64,000 nt of DNA from Forficula auricularia (Eukaryota; Arthropoda; Insecta; Dermaptera; Forficulidae): positions 124,001-188,000 of the forward strand of contig JALMQS010000914.1 of NCBI GenBank assembly GCA_024734495.1, in the 5' to 3' direction. This document shows, in pieces, positions 31,990 through 43,648 of this stretch (position 1 is the first letter of the stretch; every line of letters begins with the position of its first letter). A program made the translations under genes and the position numbers. Under the pieces are notes generated by a model. That model searched no databases. It had not been told where the DNA came from and was given only the letters and a program-made list of their open reading frames with translations.

Positions 31990-32600
31990 ATAAAAACAAC
32001 CATGAAACGTTTAAGGTAGAGATACCTATTGGGATTTTTTGACTTTTTTCAGATTTTTGCTTATAACCCAAAAACCATACCTCCTATAGAAGATTTCACT
32101 CTTACCAAAATTAAAGGGCATAAAATTTCGCGTCGAATAACATACTTTTACTTAAAAGATAAAATCGGTTAAGCTGTTTAGCCATAATCGATCGTCAAAC
32201 TTTTTTACAGTTTTTCAAAAACTTCAACCTCATTGCGGCCCGGGTTACCGTTGTGCATTTAAGATCAAACTTTGACAATCTCATTTTTTTTATAATATTT
32301 GCTACTATTCTGAGGGTCAGCAGCGCAAAAATTTGAAGAATGGTTTCTTGTGACCACCTAATAAGCATAATTCACTTTTACGCCAAGTTGATAAAAATTG
32401 CCTATATTTTTAGATCGATTGTGACTGAACGGTTAAACCGATTTTAACTTTTAAATAGTTGTTAGATGCAAAATTTTATGCCCTTTAATTTTGCTAAAGA
32501 AATTTTCTGTTAGACGCATGGTTTTCGTGTTATAAGCGAAAATCTGAAAAAAAGTCAAAACATTTCGTGGTTTTAGGCCCTCAAAAATTTACCACCAGCC
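31990..32600. repeat. Diverged foldback
   Basis: CAGATTTTTGCTTATAAC near 32050 mirrors GTTATAAGCGAAAATCTG near 32530. AATTAAAGGGCATAAAATTT mirrors AAAATTTTATGCCCTTTAAT. Arms of about 150 bp are clearly older than the foldback at 39923-40846. Confidence 0.65.
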
Positions 32601-32835
32601 AGAAACTGTCGCACACTCATATAACTTATTTGGGATGACTAACGTCGATTAAAATTATTTCCAGCTTGTGCATATTTATTGGCCAGCCGAAGTCGAATTT
32701 GCCTGGGCTAATATCCTATATGGTGAAGTAAAATAAATAATTTAAATTTTCTCTATATAGTCAATACAAATTTTTGTATTTGTAGAATAGAGGGATTCAA
32801 ATCCACAACTTCCTAGTTCTTGCTTGGATTTTATT

Positions 32836-33230
32836 TTTACACGCTTTATATTAGCTTCACCTGTATGTATGTATGTATGTATCTATGTATTTATCTATAT
32901 ATCAATGTGACTTTTGTTCTGTTAAATTCCGCAAACATTTCTCTATAAAAATAATTGTTTACCTATTCAATTTAAATGAAATTATATAAAAATAATAAAA
33001 ATAAATACATTTCATTCTGCTAAATTCCGCAAACTTTTCTCTATAAATATAATTAAGAGTAAAAAGTAAAAAAATTATATTTAAAAAAAACTAAAAAAAC
33101 ACGCTTCTAAAAAGTACAAAATAATCTAATAAGCATAAAGTCAAAAAGCGTGGGGCACTTAAGTCAAAATTAATTAAAAGTTTCTGGGCCCCACACTCTT
33201 TGATTAAAGTATTACATTACGAGTTTTTCG
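32836..33230 (+). repeat. Foldback element with ACACGCTTTA ends, copy 2 (one end lost)
   Basis: Begins TTTTTACACGCTTTATATTA with a GTAT microsatellite and continues into the CACGCTTCTAAAAAGTAC and GGGGCAC hairpin. It stops at TATTACATTACGAG, where the next repeat starts. Confidence 0.65.
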
Positions 33231-33235
33231 TGCGT

Positions 33236-33520
33236 GACTTCGGCACGCCCTCGAAGCTCGGCCCTCCGAACTAGTGCCCTGGCGGGCAGCGTCTCGGTCC
33301 AAAAATTGTATTCCTCTTAAAAAACCACACTCCAAATGTATACCCGTAAACTACCGAAAATACATCGTCTCTTAAAAGTTTCGCCTCTTTAATTTTTGAG
33401 TGGCGAGGGGGGGGGGGAGGAATAATTATCAATATATTTAATGTTTCTTAATTTAAAATGAATTGGAGTCTTGCATTTCAAAATTCGAGTCCAAATTACA
33501 ATTATATTTCAAATTTCCCT
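33236..33520 (-). repeat. Dispersed repeat with GC-rich end, copy 2
   Basis: Minus-strand partner of 13918-14660, without the 446-bp extra segment. The GC-rich end GGGCGTGCCG..GTCACGC lies at 33236-33300. Diverged partial copies of its TTTAATGTTTCTTAATTT block follow at 33590-33640. Confidence 0.7.
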
Positions 33521-33748
33521 GGTTAATGAAAATTGATTGGAGCCATCAGTTTAAAATCCGAGCTGACAATTATATTTCAAATTTTGCCTCGTTAATTAAT
33601 ATATATTTAATGTTTCTTAATTTAAAATCTATTGGTGTTTTTTCATTTTCATTCGAGTTCAAATGAATACAATATTATCTCGACACAAAGTCTAAATCAA
33701 AAATATATAGTTTTAGTAACAGAAATCAAGATATAAATATTAATGTTG

Positions 33749-33822
33749 CATTGGTGTAATGGCTAGAGCTGATGCCCTTAGTTCAAGAGTTCGTCGGTTC
33801 GATTCTAGGCAAGAGGGTAATT
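33749..33822 (+). pseudogene. tRNA-like sequence, probable SINE head or pseudogene
   Basis: A-box-like TGGTGTAATGGCTAGAGC and B-box-like GGTTCGATTCT lie about 30 bp apart, close to the tRNA norm. The sequence after the B box (AGGCAAGAG) does not clearly pair with the start (GTTGCATT), so a functional tRNA is unlikely. A T-rich stretch follows. Confidence 0.45.
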
Positions 33823-33829
33823 TTTTTAA

Positions 33830-34788
33830 AGAAAATTCTCTTAGCGTTGTTACAAATTAATCTAGGCTCTTATATATAGTATTTTGTACTTTTTAGAAAC
33901 ATGTTTTTTAGTTTTATTAAAATATAATTTATTTTGATAAGAATTCAAAAAATTGGAATCCCTATAACTCAGGATTGCCATCTTTTTTTAAGAAAGAAAG
34001 AGCCGGTGTGCTTTATTCTAATCTGCTGCATTTCTTAACACCTCTGCATAATAAATTGCATCACAATTCTAGTATAATAAGCTCTAGTCGCTTTTGATGA
34101 TCCTAAAGAGTGAAATGTGATCAATTTATATTCAATATGTATATAATCCTCTACTTTAACCATTTCATATTATCATATATTCTTGTTTCAATTTTTTTTT
34201 TTTTTTACAACTCGGATTAGAATCAAAACTAAATTGATGAGAGTGGTCGTGTTGGATTGATAAAAAATATTATAATACATGTATATTTGCACATTTCAAT
34301 AGACTACGTAACAATGTATTAATCTTGAATGCCATATTAGGCCTCAGAAGAGGGTAAATATATGCACAGTGAACCTGTTTGATTACATGGAGAAAATCTT
34401 GAAGAACCATTCTTTATATCCCACTATTAAACGGCTTTTTTTGCAAAATCATTTATTTATTTATTGACTGTAATCGAATATTGTTTTTATTTTGCAAAAG
34501 AATAAGAAACATTTATTGTCAATTGTTTAGAATATTTATAAGATAATATTGTAATTTTTTATGTAGAAAGAACATTAGATAGTGTATAATTTGTCACTAA
34601 AAGATCGATCAAATCGGTTAGAGGTCAAAAATCCCGCCTACAAGTCTAAACTAGAGTTAAAGACCTTCACTTATATAAGTCATTTACGTAAAGTTAACTT
34701 TAAGTAATCGCCTTAATTACTAGTTACAAAAATCAATATTTTAAAATAATTTTAGTCCTGATTAATTGGTTAATAAATTAACTAAGTA
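33830..34788. other. Unassigned AT-rich stretch
   Basis: No ORF or paired ends recognised; T tract near 34191-34207. Confidence 0.4.
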
Positions 34789-34890
34789 CCGGTTGAGTTT
34801 TTTTTATCTTGATACAGTCTTATAACTCAAAAACAGTGCATTATATGAAAAAAAGTTTCAAATAAAAGTTTATTTATATCAAGGGGAAAC

Positions 34891-36983
34891 CGAGGAGGTG
34901 AACCGCGACCTAATATGCTGTACACCTAATTCCGCTTGTACTTCCAAATATTTCCAAGTACTTTCAAATATTTCCAAGCACTCCAAATATTCTGAAGAAT
35001 CTCCAAATATTTCAAGCACTTCCAAATATCCCAATACTTCCAAGATATTTCCAAGTATCAAATATCTCAAGTACTTTCCAAGATCAGCTTTCAACTTCAA
35101 GTACTTCCAAATATTTCCAAGTACTTCCAAATATTCTCAAGTATTTCCAAATATTTCCAAGTACTTCCAAATATTCCATACTTCAAAATATTTCAAGTAC
35201 TTCCAAATATTCTCAAGTATTTCCAAATATTCCCAAGTACTTCCAAATATTTCCAAGTACTTCCAAATATTCTCAAGAATTTCCAAATATTTCCAAGTAC
35301 TTCCAAATATTTCCAAATACTTCCAAATATTTCCAAGTACTTCCAAATATTCCAAGTATTTCCAAATATTTCCAAGTACTTTCAAATATTTCCAAGTACT
35401 TCCAAATATTTCCAAGTACTTCCAAATATTCCCAAGTACTTTCAAATATTTCCAAGCACTTCCAAATATTCTCAAGTAATTTCCAAATATTTCCAAGTAC
35501 TTTCAAATATTTCCAATACTTCCAAATATTTCCAAGTACTTCCAAATATTCTCAAGTATTTCCAAATATTCCCAAGTACTTCCAAATATTTCCAAGTACT
35601 TCCAAATATTTCCAAGTACTTCCAAATATTCCCAAGTACTTCCAAATATTTCCAAGTACTTCCAAATATTTCCAAGCACTTAAATATTCCCAAGTAATTC
35701 CAAATATTTCCAAGTACTTCCAAATATTTCCAAGTACTTCCAAATATTTCCAAGTACTTCCAAATATTCCCAAGTACTTCCAAATATTTCCAAGTACTTC
35801 CAAATATTTCCAAGTACTTCCAAATATTTCCAAGTACTTCCAAATATTCTCAAGTACTTCCAAATATTTCCAAGTACTTCCAAATATTTCCAAGTACTTC
35901 CAAATATTTCCAAGCACTTCCAAATATTCTCAAGAATTTCCAAATATTTCCAAGTCCTTTCAAATATTCCCAATACTTCCAAATATTTCCTAGTGACTCT
36001 CCAAATATTCTCAAGTATTTCCAAATATTCTCAAGTATTTCCAAATATTCTCAAGTACTTTCCAAATATTCCCAAGTACTTCCAAATATTCCCAAGTACT
36101 TCCAAATATTCCCAAGTACTTCCAAATATTTCCAAGTATTTCCAAATATTTCCAAGTACTTTCAAACATTTCCAAGTACTTCCAAATATTTCCAAGTACT
36201 TCCAAATATTCCCAAGCATTTCAAATACTTCCAAATATTCTCAAGTACTTCCAAATATTTCCAAGTACTTCCAAATATTCCCAAGTACTTCCAAATATTT
36301 CCAAGTACTTCCAAATATTCCCAGTATTTCCAAATATTTCAAGTACTTCCAAATATTTCCAGAAAAATTACTTCCAAACATTTCCAAGTACTTCCAAATA
36401 TTCCCAAGTAATTCCAAATATTTCAAGCAATTCCAAATATTTCCAAGCAATTCCAAATATTTCCAAGTAACTTCCAAATATTTCCAAGTACTTTCAAATA
36501 TTTCCAATACTTCCAAATATTTCCAAGTACTTCCAAATATTCTCCAAGCACTTCCAAATATTCCCAAGTATTTCCAAGTACTTTCAAGTATTTCCAAGAA
36601 TTTCCAAATATTTCCAAGTACTTCCAAATATTCCCAAGTACTTCCAAATATTTCCAAAAGCTGCTTCCAAATATTCTCCAAGTACTTCCAAATATTTCCA
36701 AGTCCTTCCAAATAATTTCCAAGTACTTCCAAATATTTCCAAATATTTCCAAGTACTTCCAAATATTCTCCAAGCACTTCCAAATATTCCCAAGTACTTC
36801 CAAATATTTCCTAGTACTTTTCCAAATATTTCAAGTACTTCCTAAATATTTCCAAGTACTTCCAAGTACTTCAAATATCAAGTATTTCCAAATAGTCCCA
36901 AGTATTTCCAAATATTTCCAAAGTACTTCCAAAATACTTTCAAAGAGTGTGCACACCTACTTCCAATCGCGGATCACTCCTCG
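34891..36983. mobile_element. Satellite-bearing insertion with TIRs and 8-bp target duplication
   Basis: Flanked by GGGGAAAC at 34883-34890 and again at 36984-36991. The sister copies of the host element at about 23033 and 53205 have this site once. Ends are inverted: CGAGGAGGTGAACCGCGA at left, and CGAGGAGTGATCCGCGA on the other strand at right. Nearly all the interior is a 20-bp tandem array. The 8-bp duplication fits hAT-type integration, but the ends are not ones I recognise. No transposase. Confidence 0.85.
34935..36930 (+). repeat. 20-bp satellite array, about 100 copies
   Basis: The unit is close to CTTCCAAATATTTCCAAGTA, with frequent variants (TTCTCAAG, TTCCCAAG) and single-base indels. 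The unit lacks stop codons in several frames on both strands. It therefore creates long ORFs (193 and 240 codons on plus, up to 180 on minus) with 20-residue periodicity such as SKYFQIFPST. These are not genes. Confidence 0.95.
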
Positions 36984-37914
36984 GGGGAAACTAAACTACG
37001 CTTTTGTTTGTCGACCTAGATGAAGTTTTCATCGGTATTTTAACGTAAGTTCTGTTTTTTAAATGGAAGCCTATATTTTTCTTTTACAGTGCCTAAATTT
37101 ACAAAAAAACTAAACCACTTTCATAAGAACTATTTTTTATACGACATCAAATAAAGAAAAGATTAAATCAATTAGATCTCAAAAAAATCTTAATAATTAT
37201 TTTTAACAATTATTTTTAACTTAATTATCAAATAATAATGATTAAATAATTAATTATTAAATAAATAATTATTAAATTGAAAAGTCAAAACGATGAAAAT
37301 AAGTGTATATAATGATCTTAAATCTTCATTATTATACACAGATTTAAGTGATTATTTTTTACTTAATTTCGTGAGCTTAAAAAATGTTTATTTCTCGTGT
37401 CAATTCAGTAGATAGTTATTTTGTATTACCATAATAAAAATGAATCATTTTTTATTGAAGAAAGATGTTTCATCCAGAAGACTTGCTATACACTCTGGAA
37501 TGTCACAGAACATTGTCGGAAAATTATTAAATTATTTATTTAATAATTAAATATTTGATCATTATTATTTGGTAATTAAGTTTAAAAATTATTAAGAATA
37601 ATTATTATTTGGATTTTTTTAGAGTCTAATTGGTATAATATTTTGTTTATTTGATGTCGTATAAAAAATAGTTCTTATGAAAGTTCTTCAGTTTTATTTG
37701 TAAATTTAGGCAATGTAAAGAAAAATATAGGTATCCATTTAAAAAACATAACTTGATCTTGAAATACCTTTGAAAACTTGTTCTAGGTCGACAAACAATA
37801 GTGTAGTTTAGTTTCTCCCTTGATATAAATAAACTTTTTATTTTAAAGTATTTTTCATATAATGCACTGTTTTTGAGTTTATAAGATTGTCTCAAGATGA
37901 AAAAACTCACCCGG

Positions 37915-38365
37915 TATATATTTTATAATTGATTACTAATATATTAACTCTCACAAATGATTGGAAGATGAAAATATCTTTTTAATTCAAATTTTTAATT
38001 TTAATTTTAAAAGAGGAAAATGAATAATAATGGAATTGGAATAATTATCGGAAAAGAGGTTTTTTCTTAAATTAGTTTTTTCCTCTTATTAAAAACAAGG
38101 ACTAAAAGATGATCAAGGACAGTCGATGATGGAGAAGTAATCTCCGGAGTCGAAGCTCAAATACAAGTGTATACATTAATTCATGTAAAATAATTGGTTA
38201 AATAATCTAATAAAATTTTGATTTTAAATGAGATAAAATTTAAAAAAATAGAGTTAATTAAACTTTAGCTAAAAAGACGATTTTCAAGACTAAAAGTGAA
38301 AATTGAGGACATATTTCAAAGTATAAAGAGAAATCAATGAAGTTGTCCTTTGGTGGAAATATATA
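37915..38365. repeat. Fragment related to the Helitron-like 240-bp unit
   Basis: 38030-38215 shares TATCGGAAAAGAGG, TTTTTCCTCTTATTAAAAAC, GAAGTAATCTCCGGA and GTATACATTAAT with the tandem units at 45440-46190. The rest of the interval is unassigned. Confidence 0.6.
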
Positions 38366-39071
38366 CAGGGTGGGGCAAAACGATCTCCCACATTTTGAAG
38401 ATGTGTAAAAAATGAAAACATTTTTGAAAAAAAAACATAAAATAATTTTTATTTTAAATTTGTTTTAAACATTATATCAGACGAAAAAAAGGGAGGGGGG
38501 GTCAAAAATGAAAATTCTAGCCCTTTCGACTCAAATTCAACCAAATATTGTTTACATATTCTGTGGGCCCCGAGAAGGCTAGAAATGCAAAAATAACCAC
38601 CCAAAATGGGGGAGGGGGTCAAAAATTAGCCCTTTCGACCAAACTCAACCAAATTTTGTATACATATTCTGTGGGCCCCCAGAAGGCTAAAAATGCAAAA
38701 ATAACCACCCGAAATAGGGGGCGGGTCAAAGATGAAAATTCTAGCCCTTTCGACCAATTTGTATACATAGTTTGATCGAAAGGACAAGAATTTTAATTTT
38801 TACCCTCCCCTCATTTTGGGTGGTTAGTTTTTCATTTCTAGCCTCATGGGGGTGTATAGAATATCTATAGAAAATTTGAGTTGAGTTTGGTCGAAAAGAT
38901 TAAAATTTTCATCTTTGAACCCCCTTACCCCTTTTTGTTGTCTGACATAATGTTTAAAATATATTTATTTTTTTATGTTCTTTTCAAAAATGTATTCAGT
39001 TTTTTTCTAGTTAAATTTTTTGATTTTTTTATACCTCTTCAAAATGTGGTAGATCTTTATGGCCCACTCTG
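38366..39071. mobile_element. MITE with CAGGGTGGGGC ends
   Basis: Left CAGGGTGGGGCAAAACGATC, right end complementary to CAGAGTGGGCCATAAAGATC. Both continue into CCACATTTTGAAGA and are flanked by TATATA. It contains three units with CAACCAAAT.TTGTATACAT and G/C runs. TA-rich flanks suggest a Tc1/mariner-type insertion. ORFs 38548-38775 and 38881-39096 are not genes. Confidence 0.7.
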
Positions 39072-39079
39072 TATATATC

Positions 39080-39610
39080 GGGACTGTCTCTCATGAAGGA
39101 ACTTTGTTCAGCGAATAGCCGTGATTTTTCTTTCTCTTTGCTTTGGGGTTGGTTGGCCAAAGAGTAAGAGCAAAGACTGCTTTGAGGGCATGGCGGTGAA
39201 AGAGCTCCTTTCTTAGTAGAGGGCGGGGGTGGAGGGTGGGTGTGGGGGTGAAGACAGCCGCGTTGGGTTGATTTATCCTTAGCTCGTTACGAATCGATTC
39301 GATAGACGACAACTTACCCTCCTAGAGGGGGGGGGTTGAGGCCACCCCTGCAAACGCTAACGCTACAACCCTTCAACTCAGCATCTGTGTCTGTCTGTCT
39401 GTCTGTCTGTTAGAGGCCAGGACAGATCGTACCTCGTTACAACGACACTTGTCTTCGCTCCGGGGCTAACTCTCAGCCCCCCCCCAACCCCCTCTCCTCA
39501 CAAGGGGTGAAAGGAAGAAAGAAAAAAGAAGAGGATTCGCCAGTTAGCACAAGTGAAAATTTCATACACTTTGAGAATAAAAAAGATTTGATTAAAAACA
39601 TTTGAGTTTT
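39080..39610 (-). other. Non-repetitive GC-richer island with splice-donor-like site
   Basis: Unlike its neighbours, this stretch is GC-rich with a CTGT microsatellite (39396-39410). On the minus strand CTAGGAGG/GTAAGTTG near 39318-39326 matches the donor consensus. No convincing ORF precedes it, so a 5' untranslated exon is only a possibility. Confidence 0.2.
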
Positions 39611-39922
39611 TGTTTGTATATAGGGCAATAGGTATGTACTTATATATATTAAATAAATACAACGCTAAGAACATTTATTAAATATGCAAACTGGGACACC
39701 ATTTTCACTTTTCAGATAAAGAACAGAATTGTAGAAATGATCGAAATTTAAAAGAAATTGATTATTATACTGACTGATTTTCTAATATTTATCAAAAAAT
39801 TTTAGATAAAACTTATTTTCGTAAATATTTACATTTACTAAAGGGAATTTTATCGAGATCAATGTCTATTGTCAAAATATTTATTTGTTTATCGTTCTTT
39901 TTTTAAAGCAACTATTTTCCTC
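39611..39922. other. Unassigned AT-rich stretch
   Basis: Nothing recognised. Confidence 0.4.
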
Positions 39923-40846
39923 ATAGCCCAAGAGCCCACGACTGCCAGACCTTCGTTATTTTATAAAAGCTGAAAGTTTTTCTGTGCATGTCCCCTATAC
40001 AGGTAAGAACGACCAGCGACTATAGAGTTTGGGTTGTGGTTACTTTGGCAGGTAACAGGTGATAAAGGTGTATAAAATAGTACTTTAAATTCGTTAAAGT
40101 ATAAAGCTCAATTTTTTTATATTTTCTTCGGGATAACTTTAGAAATCTCGTCATCCATTGCCGGACACTTATGACAGTTGCTACCCCCTGCCAGACACCC
40201 CTAAACTTTAATAAATTATAATTATACTTTCGTTATAATATAAAAGATAAATTTTATATATGTTACTTGGCGACCTATAAAAAAATGTTACCTCAATAGG
40301 CGGACAGTTTTAATGGTTTTTACATAGATTTTTGACATTTCGGTTATTATTGATAACCATTGGTGAAGACATGGAGGAATCGACTTAAAATCAAAAATAA
40401 CCATCGATTCTTATCTAATACTAGAGGAATAACCTTATTGCATTCCATTTTTGTTGTTTTGACTATTAATGACAACTTCTACTGAAAACGTGGAAGAATC
40501 GACTTAAAATCAAAAAGACTAAATTCTTTTATGGCAAACCACTCAAGCTTGAGTTTCTTAAAGTTTAGGGGTGTCTGGCAGGGGGTAGCAACTGTCATAA
40601 GTGTCCGGCAATGGATGACGAGATTTCTAAAGTTATCCCGAAGAAAATATAAAAAAATTGAGCTTTATACTTTGACGAATTTAAAGTACTATTTTATACA
40701 CCTTTATTACCTGTTACCTGCCAAAGTAACCACAACCCAAACTCTATAGTCGCTGGTCGTTCTTACCTGTATAGGGGACATGCACAGAAAAACTTTCAGC
40801 TTTTATAAAATAACGAAGGTCTGGCAGTCGTGGGCTCTTGGGCTAT
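39923..40846. repeat. Near-perfect long inverted repeat
   Basis: Arms 39923-40210 and 40559-40846 (288 bp each) differ at only two positions that I can find. The 348-bp spacer (40211-40558) contains sequence related to the foldback at 9290-9945 (GAAGACATGGAGGAATCG, TTGCATTCCATTTTTG). Transcription through it would give a long double-stranded hairpin. The ORF at 40531-40749 is arm sequence. Confidence 0.95.
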
Positions 40847-41395
40847 CAATTTCCATTGATAAATTGAGTTTCCCTAAAGGTTTAGATTTATAATAAACGT
40901 TTTAAGATCGTTTCCATAAAATAATAATTGTATATATTATTCAAAGACTTTTGGTGGGAAATCTCCCAATATATCGATGGTTTTTTGAGGAAAAAGGAGC
41001 TAATTTGCAATTTCCAGAATGTTTCTAAAATTGAAAACTGCCCTTACAATTCATTTTTTTTTTTTTACTTTTTTTTGCCAGTTTTATAGATTTTTTTATG
41101 TAACGGTTGATGGTAAATATTAAGATATATATTTAATTTTAACTGATCACGTGAAGTAAATTGCAAGAAAATGAACAATCAGGAGATGTTGTACATTGGC
41201 CCATTAGCATAGTCGCTTACGCTAAAGGGGCCCAAATTACTGTACTATTTCTAATAATGAGGAAAAAGATAAACGAAATAAAAATTTGAACACGTTTCAG
41301 AAATGGCGCTTTGGATTAATTTAAATGCAGTTTGGTCCCAAACACCAAATAGTTTGCGCCCAGTGCCGGATCATGGGGTAAGCGGAAAGTTTTAT
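40847..41395. other. Unassigned AT-rich stretch
   Basis: No gene or repeat partner recognised. Confidence 0.4.
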
Positions 41396-41585
41396 TTGAA
41401 CTCCTGAAGATGGGCTAATAACTCGAAATATATACCTACAGGTGAGATCAAGAGCTCAAAATAAACATACATTTGTGTTAATATTTCCTTTTTGTGAAAC
41501 CTAACCTAGAAAATTCTCCTCATAAGTTACTTATAATGTTTCACCTAGAACAAACACCTAAATCCTTAAAAATTGTTTTTTAACT
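41396..41585 (+). repeat. Terminal fragment of a Penelope-like element
   Basis: Begins ACTCCTGAAGATGGGCTAAT and runs into GAAATATATACC, CTTTTTGTGAAACC and AATGTTTCACCTAGAACAAA. It parallels 55380-55540, which is linked to a GIY-YIG remnant. Confidence 0.6.
41404..41429 (+). ncRNA. Hammerhead-like motif (weak stem)
   Basis: CTGAAGA, T, GGGC...ACTC with few pairs, GAAAT. Probably decayed. Confidence 0.2.
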
Positions 41586-42436
41586 TTTTTATAACATTTG
41601 TATATTTACGGTAACGGAACCCGATAGAGAATTCGGCTTGGAACAACAATTTTGGTATTTTTAATTGCAAAGAATTTATTAGATTTTGAATTCATTAGTT
41701 TAATAACTTACCAGATGAAATATGCAAAGAATCAGAAAAAAATCGAAACTTTATAATGTGAAATCGAGTTGCCGGGAAGAACTCTAGTTCCCAAAAAAAA
41801 ATCTTGAAACAATTGGAATTGAGGTAACAATGTATTGAATAGAAAACCTTATATATAAAAATAAAATCAATGTACTTTTAAAATATCTGACACTTGAATT
41901 GCTATTGATTTTCAGGCTAGTAGACCGAAACCGAACAGCCATGGTGGTCGGCCAATATAAATATTTGCAGCATAAAGATAGAATTGAATGTTCTTTATTC
42001 ATAAAAAGCTAATATCCGCTTACCTTGGCAAGTAAACTCTCTTAAAATTCCTGTATATTTATAATGAGATCTATAGTAGGAGCTGTATGCTGATTCAAAA
42101 CATAAGTTTCTATTAATGTTAAAAAGGAAGCTCCACCCATGAGTACACACACACTTTAATTAGTTTATTTCGATTATTAAATAAGTACTCACTATTAGGA
42201 TAAAAAACATGTGTTAAAAATTAAAATGTGTTCACTGTACAGTCTTAAAGAGTCTTCGTTTTCTTCTGTTTATTATAAATATTGCATGAAAAAAATATAG
42301 CTTCTGCTTCTTGTGAATTATTTATCTCATGCATGTACGTGTACAAATGTACATTTTTTTCCTTTCAAACTGGATTATTTTTATTTCACTGGAAGGGAAT
42401 AGTATAATATTATTTATAGTATCCATGTGTAATGCT
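41586..42436. other. Unassigned AT-rich stretch
   Basis: The 72-codon minus ORF at 41784-42002 has no recognised domain. Nothing else seen. Confidence 0.4.
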
Positions 42437-42765
42437 GGGATGGTTAATGCGTCGCTTGCTCCTGGTATCGGGTTTTTTACGCGGAATTTTTAAAAATACT
42501 TTTTGTCTTTTGATGGAAATCTATGGTCATGTTATTTGTTAATGAGCATACATTTCTATTTTTTTCTTTTTCTTCTTTTTTTTAACTTGTTTATTATCTG
42601 TTAAATTGTTGTAATTAATTTGTATTGATGTTTGTTAATGTATTGTAGCTAGATTGTATTGATGTTTGGAAGACCTAGCCACAGAGGACTTGTGCCTCTA
42701 AGCAGGTCGAGGAATAAAGATTTACTTATTTATTATTTATTTATTTTGTATTCAATTTTAGAAAC
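42437..42765 (+). mobile_element. 3' end of a non-LTR retrotransposon, copy 2
   Basis: Partner of 20045-20440, with a short internal deletion and a TTTA-type tail after GAGGAATAAAGATTTA. Confidence 0.7.
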
Positions 42766-42837
42766 GTAACAACACCTCAATTTTTTTAATGATTATTTTT
42801 AGTAGTTGAAATTTTATTTAAATCACACAAACACAGA

Positions 42838-43020
42838 AAAATTTATTATAATTATTTATTTAACTTACGAACAAATAATACAATAAAACCACGACGTTTC
42901 GATCGACTTATTCTGCGGTCGTTTTCAAGTATGAACACCCAGTTCGATTCAAATTCAATTAACCTAAAATCTATATTGTATTGTTTGTTCGTGTTCAATA
43001 AATAATTATAATTAAATATG
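42838..43020. repeat. Short foldback with GAAACGTC on the minus strand
   Basis: TTATAATTATTTATT near 42846 is mirrored near 43000, and ACAAACAATAC-type sequence also pairs. The minus strand reads GTCGATCGAAACGTCGTGG (42891-42909), but an upstream CTGANGA is missing. Confidence 0.45.
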
Positions 43021-43393
43021 TGGGACTGTTTGCGTCTTTTGCATTTTCATGTTTAAGTTGATTTCAGTTTGGGCCCTGCATACTAGCTCTAATTAACTGA
43101 TGACCTTAAAAAAGCGGGTAAAATCAGATTGACCCTTTTTTTTCAACGCTATCGATATACTACATAAAAATCTTTGGCGGTTTTAAGATTTTTAAAGATA
43201 TTTCCGTGTATTAAAATTGAGTTATTTTAGAATCAACTAGATGATTTCTAGTGGAAGGGAAGTGATCATATGTTTCCCTTGCACACGTCCCTGTCATATT
43301 TATATAAATATACTATTTAATTAAGTGGATATTGATGAGGCAGTCAAAAAAGAAGAAGATAATTTACACTATCTTTTTATTCATAAAACCGAC

Positions 43394-43422
43394 GTTTCGG
43401 AGGCTATTCCCTCCTTCTTCAG
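43394..43422 (-). ncRNA. Hammerhead-like motif (left arm)
   Basis: Minus strand: CTGAAGA, A, GGAGG...CCTCC, GAAAC, GTC. ACGT after GAA is self-complementary and GTC fits the cleavage triplet. Confidence 0.45.
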
Positions 43423-43616
43423 GGTTTTGAAAAGTCAGTGAAGGAAATCCAATGCGGCATTCCCTCTGTCTCCTCTTTCAGTGGCAGTAACAATAATATA
43501 TTGTATTACATTATAATTCTGCTGATAATGAAATACAATATATTATTGTTACTGCCACTGAAAGAGGAGACAGAGAGGATACAGCATTGGATTTCCTTCA
43601 CTGACTTTTCAAAACC

Positions 43617-43648
43617 CTGAAGAAGGAGGGAATAGCCTCCGAAACGTC
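43617..43648 (+). ncRNA. Hammerhead-like motif (right arm)
   Basis: CTGAAGA, A, GGAGG hairpin CCTCC, GAAAC, GTC. This is the best-preserved motif in the window with a full GTC. A two-pair stem III would need pairing between two copies, as in the minimal dimeric hammerheads reported from Penelope-like elements. Confidence 0.45.

Larger units (their letters stand above)
34789..37914. mobile_element. Long-TIR DNA transposon (CCGGGTGAG ends), copy 2, interrupted
   Basis: Left end CCGGTTGAGTTTTTTTTATC at 34789, right end CTCACCCGG ending 37914, flanked by TA. The left inverted repeat is split at ATCAAGGGGAAAC by the 2.1-kb element at 34891-36983 and resumes as GGGGAAACTAAACTACG. Without the insert it is about 1.0 kb. 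Only a trace of transposase (CATCCAGAAGACTTGC, about 37472) remains. Confidence 0.8.

Noticed and set aside
33749..33822. Functional tRNA gene
   Set aside because: A and B boxes are present but the acceptor stem does not pair and no terminator-linked mature tRNA shape is evident.
34898..36803. Long ORFs of 120-240 codons on both strands with 20-residue repeats
   Set aside because: They follow from a stop-free 20-bp satellite; both strands and several frames are open at once and single-base indels are common.
34935..36930. Possible CRISPR array (regular short repeats)
   Set aside because: Units are directly adjacent with no unique spacers, and the DNA is clearly eukaryotic.
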